40,880 nucleotides of DNA from Hyphomonadaceae bacterium (GCA_014324115.1 JACOMS010000004.1:1-40880), one strand, 5' to 3'. Positions 9,515-19,059 are shown, counted from the first letter of the stretch. Notes: generated from the letters alone by a model not told the origin. Program-made: numbers and translations.

Positions 9515-10963
9515 ATGAAAAGTTTTGTTTTCGTCCTCATCGCGTCCATGACTGCCGCCGGACTGGCCTTTGTCTGCGGACAGAATATGTCGCCCGTTGT
9601 CGCAGCACAAATCGGTAATCAGGATCTGACATCGCCCTTGCGGGTCATCCCGGAGAACCGGGCCGAAGTGCAGTTGTCCTACGCGCCGGTCGTCAGGGAT
9701 ACCGCGCCCGCCGTTGTGAATGTTTACACCTCACGCATGGTGAGACGTTCCAATGACTTTTTTGACTTTATGTTCGGTATGCAGCGGGCCCCGCGCGAGG
9801 GCATGCAAAGCTCGCTCGGCTCCGGTGTCATCGTCAGGGATTCCGGTGTGATTGTTACCAATGCCCACGTCGTGGAGGGGGCCGACGAACTCCGGGTTGT
9901 TCTTAATGACCGCCGGGAGTTTAAGGCCGAGATTATTGCCGAGGATGAAAAAATTGATCTTGCCGTGCTTAAAATTGATGCGGACGGTGAAAGATTGCCG
10001 CGCCTGCATATTCAGGAAGATGCCGACATCGAAATCGGCGATATCGTACTGGCTATCGGCAACCCCTTTGGTGTCGGACAAACTGTGACAAGTGGAATTA
10101 TTTCTGCATTGAGCCGGACGAATGTGACGGATATTTCTTCATTCATTCAGACGGATGCAGCCATAAATCCCGGCAATTCAGGTGGAGCGCTCGTCAATCT
10201 CGACGGGGAATTGATCGGAATCAATACAGCGATTTTCTCCCGTTCCGGCGGCTCCAACGGAATCGGCTTTGCCATTCCGGCAGAACTTGTCGCGCGGGCC
10301 GTGGACAGTGCCATGACCGAAGGGCGGATTGCGAGGCCCTGGCTCGGTGCGCGAACCAATGCCGTAGACAGCGCTTTGGCTGCAACTGTCGGTCTGGACC
10401 GGGCCCGCGGGGCCATGATTGCGGAAATCTATCCCGATGGTCCGGCAGATGTCGCGGGCCTGCGGGAGCGGGATGTGATCCTGGCTCTGGGTGATACGGA
10501 TATTAATGACGAGAGTGGACTTCGCTTCAAGCTGGCCACATTTCGCCTGGGCGAAGACGCGGAGCTCAAGGTGTGGCGTGACGGGCGGGAACGCACATTA
10601 AGCGTGAGGGTGGAACTGCCCAGGGAAGAACCGCCACGTGATGAACGCCTGCTGAATGGGTATCACCCGCTGGCCGGGGCAACAATTGTCAATCTGTCCC
10701 CGGCGCTTTCGGAGGAAATCGGCACAGACATGTATCTGCAGGGTGTAATGATCACCCAGCTTCATCGCCAGAGTGTGGCGCGCTATAACGGTCTGCGCAC
10801 CGGTGATATTATCGTGCGGGTAAACAAACGGAAGATCAGTTCATCCCGACAACTGGAAAGAGTTTTGAATTCCTCCCCGGACGGGGGAGACTGGGATTTG
10901 CGTATTGACCGTCGAGGACGCCTGTTTGATGTGCCCGTCAGGTATCTGCCCCGACGAAACTGA
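9515..10963 (+). CDS. Do/DegP-family periplasmic serine protease with two PDZ domains
   Basis: Catalytic triad contexts TNAHVVEGAD, DLAVLKID, NPGNSGGALVN; two PDZ-like regions (AEIYPDGPADVAGLRERDVI and GVMITQLHRQSVARYNGLRTGDIIV). Signal-like start MKSFVFVLIASMTAAGLAFV at 9515. Confidence 0.94.
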   Translation: MKSFVFVLIASMTAAGLAFVCGQNMSPVVAAQIGNQDLTSPLRVIPENRAEVQLSYAPVVRDTAPAVVNVYTSRMVRRSNDFFDFMFGMQRAPREGMQSSLGSGVIVRDSGVIVTNAHVVEGADELRVVLNDRREFKAEIIAEDEKIDLAVLKIDADGERLPRLHIQEDADIEIGDIVLAIGNPFGVGQTVTSGIISALSRTNVTDISSFIQTDAAINPGNSGGALVNLDGELIGINTAIFSRSGGSNGIGFAIPAELVARAVDSAMTEGRIARPWLGARTNAVDSALAATVGLDRARGAMIAEIYPDGPADVAGLRERDVILALGDTDINDESGLRFKLATFRLGEDAELKVWRDGRERTLSVRVELPREEPPRDERLLNGYHPLAGATIVNLSPALSEEIGTDMYLQGVMITQLHRQSVARYNGLRTGDIIVRVNKRKISSSRQLERVLNSSPDGGDWDLRIDRRGRLFDVPVRYLPRRN

Positions 10964-11020
10964 TCGAACGGGATGAAGACACCGCCGGGGAAGGCGACAG
11001 CGACACCACACCGGATGATT

Positions 11021-12319
11021 ATGACCAACCTGTTTCAATCCGCCGGGCTTGAAGACGCCGCACCGCACCCTCTCGCTGACCGCCTGCGACCGAAAACACT
11101 GGATGAAGTCGTTGGGCAGAATCATGTGATTGGACCGGACGGGCCAATCGGGCGGATGCTGTCGGGGGGACGTCTGGCATCCATGATTCTCTGGGGGCCG
11201 CCGGGTGTCGGCAAGACCACCATTGCCCGGCTCATCGCCGATCACGCGGACATGGAATTTGTGCAGCTTTCCGCCGTATTTTCCGGTGTCGCCGATTTGC
11301 GCCAGGCATTTGAAGCTGCCGCAGCCCGCCGGGCCACAGGACGCGGGACATTGTTGTTTGTAGATGAAATTCACCGCTTCAACCGCGCCCGGCAGGATGG
11401 ATTTCTGCCTTATGTGGAAGAAGGTATTGTCACGCTCATAGGGGCAACCACCGAGAATCCATCCTTTGAGTTGAACCCGGCCCTTTTGTCCCGATCCCAG
11501 GTATTTGTGCTCAACCGATTGTCAGATGCGGCCCTGGCGGATTTACTCAAACGGGCGGAAGCGGAGACGGAACAGGCGCTACCGCTTACGGATGACGGGC
11601 GTTGTGCTCTTGTCGGTTTTGCGGATGGAGATGGGCGATATCTTCTGAATCTTGCCGAGGAAATTCTGGCGCTTGGACCGGGCGCACCGTTGAATGCCCA
11701 GGGCGTGGCGCGTATCCTGCATAAACGCGCTCCCGTTTATGACAAATCGCGGGAGAGCCATTACAACCTGATCAGCGCCCTCCATAAATCCGTGCGCGGG
11801 TCGGACCCGGATGCAGCGCTCTATTGGCTGGCACGAATGCTTGACGGTGGCGAAGACCCGCTCTACATCGCCAGGCGCGTCATCCGCATGGCAAGCGAAG
11901 ACATCGGTCTTGCCGATCCGCTTGCCCTGATACTCGCCAATGAGGCCATGACTACATACCGTTTCCTCGGTTCCCCCGAGGGAGAACTGGCCATTGCACA
12001 AGCGGTCGTCCATGTGGCGACGGCACCCAAATCCAACGCGCTTTATACCGGGTTCAAACGGGCGATGCGGACAGCCGGGGAAACCGGCTCCCTCACCCCG
12101 CCTGCACATATTCTTAATGCTCCGACACAGCTCATGAAAGATATCGGTTACGGCAAAAATTATGCTTACGATCCCGATACCGGGCACGGCTTTTCCGGTC
12201 AGAATTACTTCCCGGACGGGATGGAGCGGCAACGGTTTTACACTCCGAAAGGAGAAGGTCGGGAAAAGGCAATCAGGGAACGGCTGGAGCGATGGGCGGA
12301 ACTGCGGAGGAAACCCTAG
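11021..12319 (+). CDS. rarA: replication-associated recombination protein A (AAA+ ATPase RarA/MgsA)
   Basis: [33 protein letters not shown] (Walker A), [19 protein letters not shown] (Walker B), [23 protein letters not shown]. Confidence 0.96.
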   Translation: MTNLFQSAGLEDAAPHPLADRLRPKTLDEVVGQNHVIGPDGPIGRMLSGGRLASMILWGPPGVGKTTIARLIADHADMEFVQLSAVFSGVADLRQAFEAAAARRATGRGTLLFVDEIHRFNRARQDGFLPYVEEGIVTLIGATTENPSFELNPALLSRSQVFVLNRLSDAALADLLKRAEAETEQALPLTDDGRCALVGFADGDGRYLLNLAEEILALGPGAPLNAQGVARILHKRAPVYDKSRESHYNLISALHKSVRGSDPDAALYWLARMLDGGEDPLYIARRVIRMASEDIGLADPLALILANEAMTTYRFLGSPEGELAIAQAVVHVATAPKSNALYTGFKRAMRTAGETGSLTPPAHILNAPTQLMKDIGYGKNYAYDPDTGHGFSGQNYFPDGMERQRFYTPKGEGREKAIRERLERWAELRRKP

Positions 12320-13221
12320 GCGCTCTTGCGATAATCCGGGTCAATTTTCCGGAACAGACCCTCTTGCGAAGATGAAGCAATCAACCGTCCATCTTCGCAA
12401 TAAAACGCCCCGCGATTAAATGTTCGGGCTCGTCCCGAGCGCGGACTATCGAGATGATAGTAGGTCCAGTCCCTGAGGTTTACATCATCATGGAACCACA
12501 TGGCGTGATCAAGGCTCGCCCCCATATATTGTCCACGGGTGAACTGGGCCGCATGGGGCCGCATACCTGTGGTCATCAGGGCTTTATCGGAAATGTAGGT
12601 CAGTAATGTCAGGTGCATGACCGGATTATCGCCAACGGGTGCCGTGATCCGGAACCAGAATCCGCTCACGGGGTCCCGGGGTTTTGGATCAATTATATCC
12701 TTGAGGCCGGGCGAACGCAGATCAATCACCTCCTTGGGGAAGATCAGATAATAAAACCGTAAACGGTTGGCTTCTGTTTCCGGCAGGGTTTTGCACAGGA
12801 GCTCAACATGATCGGAATCCGGCAGGAGCTTGTCCGGCCTGGGGATGTCCGCTGGTAAATCAAACTGGTGCGACGGTCCACTTTCGATGCGGTGAAAGGA
12901 GATGGAGGCATTAAAAATCGCTTCGCCGTTTTGCCGGGCGACAACCCGTCGGGTTGAAAAACTCCGCCCCTTCCGGATGGGATCAACCTCATAGATGATC
13001 GGACGTGAAACATCGCCGGGCCGCAGGAAATAACCATGCAGGGAATGCGGGACTTTGCCTTCGTCCACAGATCGATAGGCCGCGTTCAGACTTTGTGCGA
13101 GAACCTGCCCGCCAAACACCCGCTTTAAGCCCAGACTTAATGAGTGTCCCCTGAACAGATAGGTATCCAGATGTTCCAAGTGCAACGTGTCGCGAATCCG
13201 GTCCCAGGTAAACATGTCGGG
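12316..13221 (-). CDS. tesB: acyl-CoA thioesterase II
   Basis: Double hotdog TesB motifs: RVFGGQVLAQSLNAAYRSV, PHSLHGYFLRPGD, SLDHAMWFHDDVNLRDW.YHLDSPRSGRARTFNRGAFY. Converges with rarA (4-bp overlap). Confidence 0.93.
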   Translation of the reverse strand, partial: PDMFTWDRIRDTLHLEHLDTYLFRGHSLSLGLKRVFGGQVLAQSLNAAYRSVDEGKVPHSLHGYFLRPGDVSRPIIYEVDPIRKGRSFSTRRVVARQNGEAIFNASISFHRIESGPSHQFDLPADIPRPDKLLPDSDHVELLCKTLPETEANRLRFYYLIFPKEVIDLRSPGLKDIIDPKPRDPVSGFWFRITAPVGDNPVMHLTLLTYISDKALMTTGMRPHAAQFTRGQYMGASLDHAMWFHDDVNLRDWTYYHLDSPRSGRARTFNRGAFYCEDGRLIASSSQEGLFRKIDPDYRKSA

Positions 13222-13295
13222 ACTTTGCCCGTGTCCCGTGACAAACTCAATGGATTTTCGTTGTTTGTGCGCCACGCCTCACTTATCTGGAACCC

Positions 13296-13679
13296 GTGAA
13301 TGGAATTATCTGCGTCGCTGTTGGCGGGGCCCTCGGAGCGAGTGCGCGGTATGTTGCCGGGCTGGCAATAATCCGCATGACAGGGTACGGCTTTCCTTAC
13401 GGGACAATAGGTGTGAATGTTTTTGGAAGCCTGTTGATGGGACTGCTGGTCGGCTGGCTCACACATCGCGCAGGTGGAGATGAAAATCTGCGCCTGTTTC
13501 TGGGTACCGGCCTGCTTGGCGGGTTTACAACCTTTTCCGCCTTTTCGGTGGACACCGTCATGTTGTATCAACGCAAGGCATACGGCCTGATGACCGCATA
13601 TGTTTCGGCGTCCGTGGGTCTGTCTCTTGCAGCTCTGGTGATCGGGTTGTTAATCATGCGAAAGTTTGCCCCGGCATGA
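13296..13679 (+). CDS. crcB: fluoride efflux transporter CrcB
   Basis: GGALGASARY, GTIGVNVFGSLLMG, GTGLLGGFTTFSAFSVD. Confidence 0.95.
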   Translation: MNGIICVAVGGALGASARYVAGLAIIRMTGYGFPYGTIGVNVFGSLLMGLLVGWLTHRAGGDENLRLFLGTGLLGGFTTFSAFSVDTVMLYQRKAYGLMTAYVSASVGLSLAALVIGLLIMRKFAPA

Positions 13680-14662
13680 GCGGTATCCGGACCTTGCACA
13701 TTGCAGCCGGGAATTCCGGGCAGCGTCTTGACCGCTGGTTCAGGCAGCGCTTTCCGGGCGTTCCCCATGGACGGGTCGAGAAACTTCTGCGTACCGGGCA
13801 GATACGTGTGGACGGTAGACGCATTAAAGGCTCACACCGTCTCAGGACGGGTGAGGCGGTACGCATTCCGCCCCTTCCCGATGCTTCCGACACAAGATCG
13901 GCCCCGAAAACTTCAGATACGGATATTGCATTCATGCAGTCTCTGATCATTTACGATGACCATGATCTGATCGCGCTCAACAAGCCCTTTGGGTTGGCTG
14001 TGCAGGGCGGGAGCAAAACCCACCGTCACATAGACGGGCTTCTTCCGGCTTTGGGTGATGGTTGTCGCCTCATCCACCGCCTGGATCGCGATACGACAGG
14101 GGTGCTGGTTGTGGCCAAAAACGCCAAAGCAGCCGCCTGGGCCGGAAAGGCCTTTCAGAGCCGGAAGGCGGAAAAAATCTATTGGGCCGTCACGAACGGT
14201 GTGCCGAAGCCCCTGTCCGGAGAGATCAAGGGCTATATGGCGAAGGGTAAACCCGACAACCGCTTCGGTCATGAACATACAGGCAGGGAAATCATGCAGG
14301 CGGTTCGTCATGGCACAGACGGCGCCAGACATGCGCGAACACTGTATCAGGTCCCGCAAACCGCCGGACAAAAGGCGGCCCTTGTCATCATGCAACCGCT
14401 CACAGGTCGCACACATCAGTTGCGCCTGCACATGCAATTACTCGGCGCCCCTGTTGCCGCAGACCCCAAATATATGACGGACAGACCCTTGCCCGGCGGG
14501 CTGGATAAAAAACTTCATCTTCATGCAAAATGTCTGACCCTGCCGGGACCCTGTGGTGATCTGAGTTTCGAAGCCCCGCTTCCCGATCATATGAACAGGA
14601 CGTTTGCCACGCTTGGATTTAATCCGAACCCTGAACTGTTGCCGTGGGAAGAGCTGCGGTGA
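13676..14662 (+). CDS. rluC: RluA-family 23S rRNA pseudouridine synthase (RluC-like, S4 domain)
   Basis: S4 domain N-terminus (QRLDRWFRQRFPG...GQIRVDGRR) and RLIHRLDRDTTGVLVVAK catalytic motif; GRTHQLRLHMQLLGAPV. Confidence 0.92.
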   Translation: MSGIRTLHIAAGNSGQRLDRWFRQRFPGVPHGRVEKLLRTGQIRVDGRRIKGSHRLRTGEAVRIPPLPDASDTRSAPKTSDTDIAFMQSLIIYDDHDLIALNKPFGLAVQGGSKTHRHIDGLLPALGDGCRLIHRLDRDTTGVLVVAKNAKAAAWAGKAFQSRKAEKIYWAVTNGVPKPLSGEIKGYMAKGKPDNRFGHEHTGREIMQAVRHGTDGARHARTLYQVPQTAGQKAALVIMQPLTGRTHQLRLHMQLLGAPVAADPKYMTDRPLPGGLDKKLHLHAKCLTLPGPCGDLSFEAPLPDHMNRTFATLGFNPNPELLPWEELR

Positions 14663-15363
14663 ACGGCAGGCGCAAGCGGTTTTACAGGGACGTTTCCGTT
14701 ACAGGGGTGAAGAATGGTTTTGCTGTTCAGCTGGATGGGTGTCCGCTCAAAACGCCGGGCAAACTGCCCCTTGTGACAGGGTTGGAACATGTTGCTGATC
14801 TAATCGCCCGGGAATGGGATGCGCAGGAAGACATCATAAGGCCGGAGACCATGCCGGTCACGCGGCTGGTCAACGTGACCATCGAACTGACTCCCGGCAA
14901 CCGGGGACAGTTGGTGGCACAGGCGCGATCTTACGGCGAAACCGACCTTTTATGTTACCGCGCCAAGGCCCCCCGGACTTTGGTTGATCGACAGACGGAT
15001 CAATGGGACCCGGTGCTCAAATGGGCAGAAAGCCAGGGCATTTCGCTCGACACCACACAGTCCGTTCACGCGGTCACACAACCTGGGGCCAGCCTTGAGC
15101 GGGTTGCGGGCTATACCAGCGGGCTCGCCGATCTGGAGTTGACCCTGTTTTCACATTTAACCGCCGTTTTCGGTTCAGTCGTCCTCGCCATGGCAGTAAT
15201 GGATAAACACATCAACGGGGACGAAGCCTTCATCCTGTCACGGCTTGATATTGATTATCAGATTGAAAATTGGGGTGAGGATGCAGATGCAGCAGAAAAT
15301 GCCCGCAAACTCCGCGCTGAAATTAACGCGCTTTGTAAAATTATTCGGGGTAAAAATTCATAA
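14644..15363 (+). CDS. ATP12-family F1-ATPase assembly chaperone
   Basis: RRKRFYRDVSV...GFAVQLDGCPLKTPGKLPL...REWDAQEDIIRPETMPVTRLVNVTI...SYGETDLLCYRA; ATP12 family hallmark. Confidence 0.93.
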   Translation: MGRAAVNGRRKRFYRDVSVTGVKNGFAVQLDGCPLKTPGKLPLVTGLEHVADLIAREWDAQEDIIRPETMPVTRLVNVTIELTPGNRGQLVAQARSYGETDLLCYRAKAPRTLVDRQTDQWDPVLKWAESQGISLDTTQSVHAVTQPGASLERVAGYTSGLADLELTLFSHLTAVFGSVVLAMAVMDKHINGDEAFILSRLDIDYQIENWGEDADAAENARKLRAEINALCKIIRGKNS

Positions 15364-15447
15364 CCCATAAACCGTGATGACGTTTTAAGCGGAAAAGGGC
15401 GGAATTGATGGAAAACTCCCCGTCGGCCTTTCAATCCCCGGTCGGGG

Positions 15448-16191
15448 TCACCCGGTCCGGTCCGGGACCGTCCCGATCCGCGCTTTCAGGGACAGCATAT
15501 CCCGCCAGGTGTCTTTTTTAAGTGCGGGCTGGCGCAACAGAAATGCCGGATGATAAATCGGCAGAGCGGGAATGTCGCGACCATTGGCCGGGAGTGTGAT
15601 CCACCCGCCCCGGTTTTTCATGATCCCGGTACGGCCCGTCAGAGCCGAAAACGACACCGCCCCCACGAGCACAATGATATCCGGATTGATTATTTCAATA
15701 TGCCGCTGCGTGAACGGCAGGCATTCGGTGATTTCCCCGGGATTGGGATTACGGTTATTGGGCGGACGCCAGAACACGACGTTTGTGATGTATACCGTAT
15801 CTTCGCTCAATCCGATAGAGCCGAGAATCCGGTCAAGGAGTTGACCGGACCGTCCGACAAAGGGCCTGCCCTGAATATCCTCATCGCGTCCCGGCGCCTC
15901 ACCGATGATCATGATTCGGGCCGCCGGATTGCCGCGGTAAATCACGGCCTGTCTCGCGTGGTCACTGATTTCTCCGGCGTCGAAATCGCGGATGCGTGCA
16001 TGAAGTTCTTCGAGGGTACTGGCTGATTTCACTATCTCCGGGGCACGGGCCGCCGGGAGCGGATCCGGCGTTTTGACAGCCTGCTGTCCCTGTTTTTTCG
16101 CCGCCGGGCGCTGGCGGGCAGGCCGGACCTCCGGTACATCAACACCCATAATCTCCCACCAGTGGAGAACAGACCTCAAGGCCTTATCCAT
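15448..16191 (-). CDS. type-4 (Fe-S) uracil-DNA glycosylase
   Basis: RIMIIGEAPGRDEDIQGRPFVGRSGQLLDRIL; YITNVVFWRPPNNRNP; IYHPAFLLRQPALKK. Confidence 0.93.
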   Translation of the reverse strand: MDKALRSVLHWWEIMGVDVPEVRPARQRPAAKKQGQQAVKTPDPLPAARAPEIVKSASTLEELHARIRDFDAGEISDHARQAVIYRGNPAARIMIIGEAPGRDEDIQGRPFVGRSGQLLDRILGSIGLSEDTVYITNVVFWRPPNNRNPNPGEITECLPFTQRHIEIINPDIIVLVGAVSFSALTGRTGIMKNRGGWITLPANGRDIPALPIYHPAFLLRQPALKKDTWRDMLSLKARIGTVPDRTG

Positions 16192-17599
16192 GGCTCACCT
16201 TCCGGCTGTCTGTGCGTTTCGGGACCTCGACTCTGAATATGGTGCGAACATTATTTTCAATACACTCGATGATTGTCCCTGCAATATCCTCGCCCGTTAC
16301 CGTCTCAATACCTTCCAGCCCGGGTGATGAATTAACTTCCAGCACCTTGGGCCCGGATTCTGATTTGAGTATGTCCACACCGGCCACGTTAAGATGCAAA
16401 GCCCGCGCCGCCCTGACAGCTGTCAGCCTTTCGGCTGCCGTGAGACGTACGACCGAGCCCGTGCCACCCTGGTGGATATTGGAACGGAATTCCCCGGCCT
16501 GCGCCGTTCGTTTCACGGAGCCGACAACTTTGCCGTCCACAACAAGGGCGCGGATATCCGTGCCGTCGGCTTCCTTGATAAATTCCTGCACCAGAAAGTG
16601 GGCGTCGAGTCCCCGAAACGCATCCACCAGTGCCATGGCGGTTTTATGCGTTTCGGCAAGCACCACGCCTTTACCCTGGGTCGACTCCAGTAATTTAACG
16701 ACAACGGGCGCACCGCCTACAAGATCAATAATGCCTTTCGTATCCCGTGAAGAACTCGCAAAAGCCGTGTTCGGCATATCAATTTTGTGCTGTAGCAAAA
16801 CCTGATGCGCCAAAAGCTTGTCGCGCGAATTGCCTATGGCACTGGCGGAATTCAGGCAATAGACACCCATGTTTTCAAACTGGCGCACGATCGCCATGCC
16901 GTAAAATGTCAGACGGGAGCCAATGCGGGGAATAATGGCATCATAGCGCGGCAAAACCTTGCCATCATAGTGGACTTCGGGTTTACGGTTACTGATCGCC
17001 ATAAAACAGCGGGTTGTGGTGATGCGCTCTATGACGTGCCCCCGCGCTTCCGCAGCCTCTATCATGCGACGATTGGAATAATTATCCGGCTGTTGTGTCA
17101 GAATGCCGATCCGCAGCGGGCGTTTGGGTTTGTCTCCCTTGCGCTGGCGTTTTCGGTAAATATCAAACGAGAGAATCGGTTGTTGAAAGGACAGGGCCGG
17201 AGATACCGAGATTCCGTCCTTGAGCGCGGACCGGCCCAGAAGCATGCGGTATCCCATGGTCTCGCGATTGGTCAGTGAAATATCCACAGGCCAGGTTTCG
17301 CCCCCGATGGAAATAATTGACCGGACAACAAAGCGAAACTCGGCCACTCCGTTTGAACTGGTGATCATCCGCCGGTCAATGACTTTGGCGGAACACACCA
17401 CCTCAATCGAGAGATCAGACGGGTCGGGGTGCATGATAAAACGCACCTGCGGGTTGGTATCCGTGCCGAACGGCTCGACAGCCACCGCATGCAGGGCGGA
17501 CGTCCGCGCACCGGTGTCAACTTTGGCCTTGATGGCCGGAAGCCCCAGACCAGGCAATCCAACCCATTCCTCCCACCCCAGAACCAGATCATCACTCAT
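16184..17599 (-). CDS. Fusion: N-terminal RimB-like retropepsin/ATP-dependent zinc protease domain plus C-terminal RimK ATP-grasp glutamate ligase
   Basis: N-terminal half: GWEEWVGLPGLGLPAIKAKVDTGARTSALHA (aspartyl/RimB DTGAxTSAL motif) ...GYRMLLGRSAL. C-terminal half: IGILTQQPDNYSNRRMIEAAEARGH...PRIGSRLTFYG...GAPVVVKLLESTQGKGVVLAET...EFIKEADGTDIRALVVDGKVVGSVKR...VLEVNSSPGLEGIE (RimK ATP-grasp). A single uninterrupted ORF. Confidence 0.92.
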   Translation of the reverse strand: MSDDLVLGWEEWVGLPGLGLPAIKAKVDTGARTSALHAVAVEPFGTDTNPQVRFIMHPDPSDLSIEVVCSAKVIDRRMITSSNGVAEFRFVVRSIISIGGETWPVDISLTNRETMGYRMLLGRSALKDGISVSPALSFQQPILSFDIYRKRQRKGDKPKRPLRIGILTQQPDNYSNRRMIEAAEARGHVIERITTTRCFMAISNRKPEVHYDGKVLPRYDAIIPRIGSRLTFYGMAIVRQFENMGVYCLNSASAIGNSRDKLLAHQVLLQHKIDMPNTAFASSSRDTKGIIDLVGGAPVVVKLLESTQGKGVVLAETHKTAMALVDAFRGLDAHFLVQEFIKEADGTDIRALVVDGKVVGSVKRTAQAGEFRSNIHQGGTGSVVRLTAAERLTAVRAARALHLNVAGVDILKSESGPKVLEVNSSPGLEGIETVTGEDIAGTIIECIENNVRTIFRVEVPKRTDSRKVSHG

Positions 17600-17630
17600 G
17601 TGTCAGTCCGCAAAGCATCCCTTACCATAA

Positions 17631-17680
17631 CCCTGTCTGTGTACTTCACAGGGAGCCTTGTTGACAGAAACAGTCAAGGC
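17631..17680 (-). other. Two adjacent inverted repeats between the TM2 gene stop and the rimBK start (possible transcript 3'-end structure)
   Basis: ccctgt(17631-17636)/acaggg(17648-17653), and agcc-ttg-ttgac(17654-17665)/gtcaaggct(17673-17681) with a 3-nt bulge. No clear U-tract on either strand. Confidence 0.25.
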
Positions 17681-17685
17681 TTCGG

Positions 17686-18012
17686 TTATTCAAGTCGGGA
17701 GTAAATGGCTCTGGCTTTATCCATGTTGTACTGACGTACCCGTTTCCCGATCAAAAAACAATCCACCAATACCCAAACCCAGCCAAGAAAACCTACACTT
17801 ACGATTGTAATCAGAAGTTTCATTACTCCTGCCAGGGTATCTCCTATCATGAAACGGTCTACCCCCAGCCATCCCAAAAAGACATTCAATCCGAAAAACA
17901 CGACAGGATTTTTTGTCTGTGGGGTCAATTCATGGATAAAATGTCCTCCCTTCTCTTTTCCAAGGGATAAAGCCATTCTGGTTATTTCTGTCTGGTAATC
18001 CTGTTCTTCCAT
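17686..18012 (-). CDS. TM2-domain-containing small membrane protein
   Basis: KNPVVFFGLNVFLGWLGVDRFMIGDTLAGVMKLLITIVSVGFLGWVWVLVDCFLIGKRVRQYN: classic TM2 (GxxGxDRFxxG...KL...WxxxDxF). SD-like agagg upstream of the ATG at 18012. Confidence 0.88.
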   Translation of the reverse strand: MEEQDYQTEITRMALSLGKEKGGHFIHELTPQTKNPVVFFGLNVFLGWLGVDRFMIGDTLAGVMKLLITIVSVGFLGWVWVLVDCFLIGKRVRQYNMDKARAIYSRLE

Positions 18013-18367
18013 TATTCGCCTCTTTGTCGGTACGGATCACAATACGCTCCCGAGCGTCTCTGATACCTTCTATAACGGTCATTAAATCAACGTTACCGCT
18101 AGACGAAGCAAGTTTTGAACCATCAAGTGTTAAGAATGTTGTAGTCACAGGTTCACCGGAATCGAAACGAAATGTGACATCAACGCCTCTTGCACGTCTT
18201 TCACCCCCTCTAAAAGCCCCATCATCAATGTTTATGACTTCAAATTCTGTTTTGCATCCCCAAAGGAAATAATGATCATCCCAAATACTTTCTGTATCGC
18301 CTCTAACTCTGGCGTGCTCTACATCTGTTATCGGGTCCTTGTATATGGTTGCCGACCATTGTGCGGA
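17930..18367 (-). pseudogene. Start-less fragment resembling the TagO/VasI-type beta-rich domain
   Basis: Frame open from after TAA 18370-18368: SAQWSATIYKDPITDVEHARVRGDTESIWDDHYFLWGCKTEFEVINIDDGAFRGGERRARGVDVTFRFDSGEPVTTTFLTLDGSKLASSSGNVDLMTVIEGIRDARERIVIRTD.... No ATG/TTG and no in-frame GTG before 18148. The pattern W..xxxxDPxxD...xLxCxxxxxxxVxIxxG......VxxRFDxGxP......SxD........V..I..ARxxxIRTxx is reminiscent of TagO/VasI-like domains. It overlaps the TM2 gene start out of frame. Confidence 0.4.
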
Positions 18368-18387
18368 TTATAGGCGAGGTGGTCGTA

Positions 18388-18906
18388 TCAATCGCGCAGG
18401 AGTCGCCACGGTTCACCGATAGGTGTGTTTGATTTTTGAAAGTGCTTATGGTATAAACGCAAGGAGGAATTGCACCCGGATATAAATGCGGGTTCCGGCA
18501 AGTCTCGTCCGGCAGCACGAATCGCGTTGAACAGGCGCGGGCAGAATATCGCTGTCTTGTCGCGGTGATCGATACCCGGGCGGTGAATGTGTGGGGGGAG
18601 GTTCCGCAAGAAAGACTCGTAGGTCAGCGGATGCTTTTTTCTGAACCGGATATGAGCGTTATCGAAGTCGGACATGGCGAAAAGATCGCGCGCCGAAAGC
18701 TGTCCGGCCTCCTCAAAATACGCGGTAGCGCATTCTGTGTCGAAGAGCGCGTCGACCGGTTGCGTATTCGGACATGGCGGAAAATTCGCGCCCGGTATCC
18801 CGGTAACCTGTTTCGCATCCGGCATTCCGGCGCAGGAAGCCGCGATACAAGCCGCGAGGGTTATGGCGCATTGTCGCAGTTTGCGCGGGCATGCGGAATT
18901 TCTCAT
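18388..18906 (-). CDS. hypothetical lipoprotein
   Basis: 172 aa; charged N-terminus then hydrophobic CAITLAACIAASC lipobox-like end; no family recognised. The opposite frame 18565-19059 lacks protein-like composition. Confidence 0.5.
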   Translation of the reverse strand: MRNSACPRKLRQCAITLAACIAASCAGMPDAKQVTGIPGANFPPCPNTQPVDALFDTECATAYFEEAGQLSARDLFAMSDFDNAHIRFRKKHPLTYESFLRNLPPHIHRPGIDHRDKTAIFCPRLFNAIRAAGRDLPEPAFISGCNSSLRLYHKHFQKSNTPIGEPWRLLRD

Positions 18907-18936
18907 AATATCTTCGGATGCTCTGCCCGTGCCGCA

Positions 18937-18953
18937 ACCGGTCCCAGACCGGT
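18937..18953. other. Perfect 7-bp stem hairpin ACCGGTC-cca-GACCGGT
   Basis: Read directly; upstream of the minus-strand lipoprotein ORF and immediately upstream of a 33-aa plus-strand ORF. Confidence 0.5.
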
Positions 18954-18957
18954 AAAA

Positions 18958-19059
18958 ATGACAACACCTGTGATTAGTAAATTTTTCATGATGGGCCTCC
19001 TTGCGTCATCATCATTTTGTCTGTTGCTGTCTGCCTGTCAAGTTCTTTTTCTGTTCTGA
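18958..19059 (+). CDS. putative 33-aa small lipoprotein
   Basis: MTTPVISKFFMMGLLASSSFCLLLSACQVLFLF*: basic residue, hydrophobic core, LLSAC lipobox. No clear SD; annotated only as the tail of a longer ORF in the track. Confidence 0.3.
   Translation: MTTPVISKFFMMGLLASSSFCLLLSACQVLFLF

Noticed and set aside
13222-13295. Fluoride riboswitch upstream of crcB
   Set aside because: The 74-bp gap does not show a recognisable crcB-motif core (no GGNGAUGG.GUUCGCC-like segment).
17631-17680. Paired hairpins as a rho-independent terminator
   Set aside because: No U-tract follows either stem on either strand; kept only as an uncertain structural feature.
18565-19059. 164-aa plus-strand ORF MIDTRAVNVWGE...
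   Set aside because: Arg-rich shadow-like composition for most of its length. Only the last 33 codons (18958-19059) look protein-like and are listed separately at low confidence.
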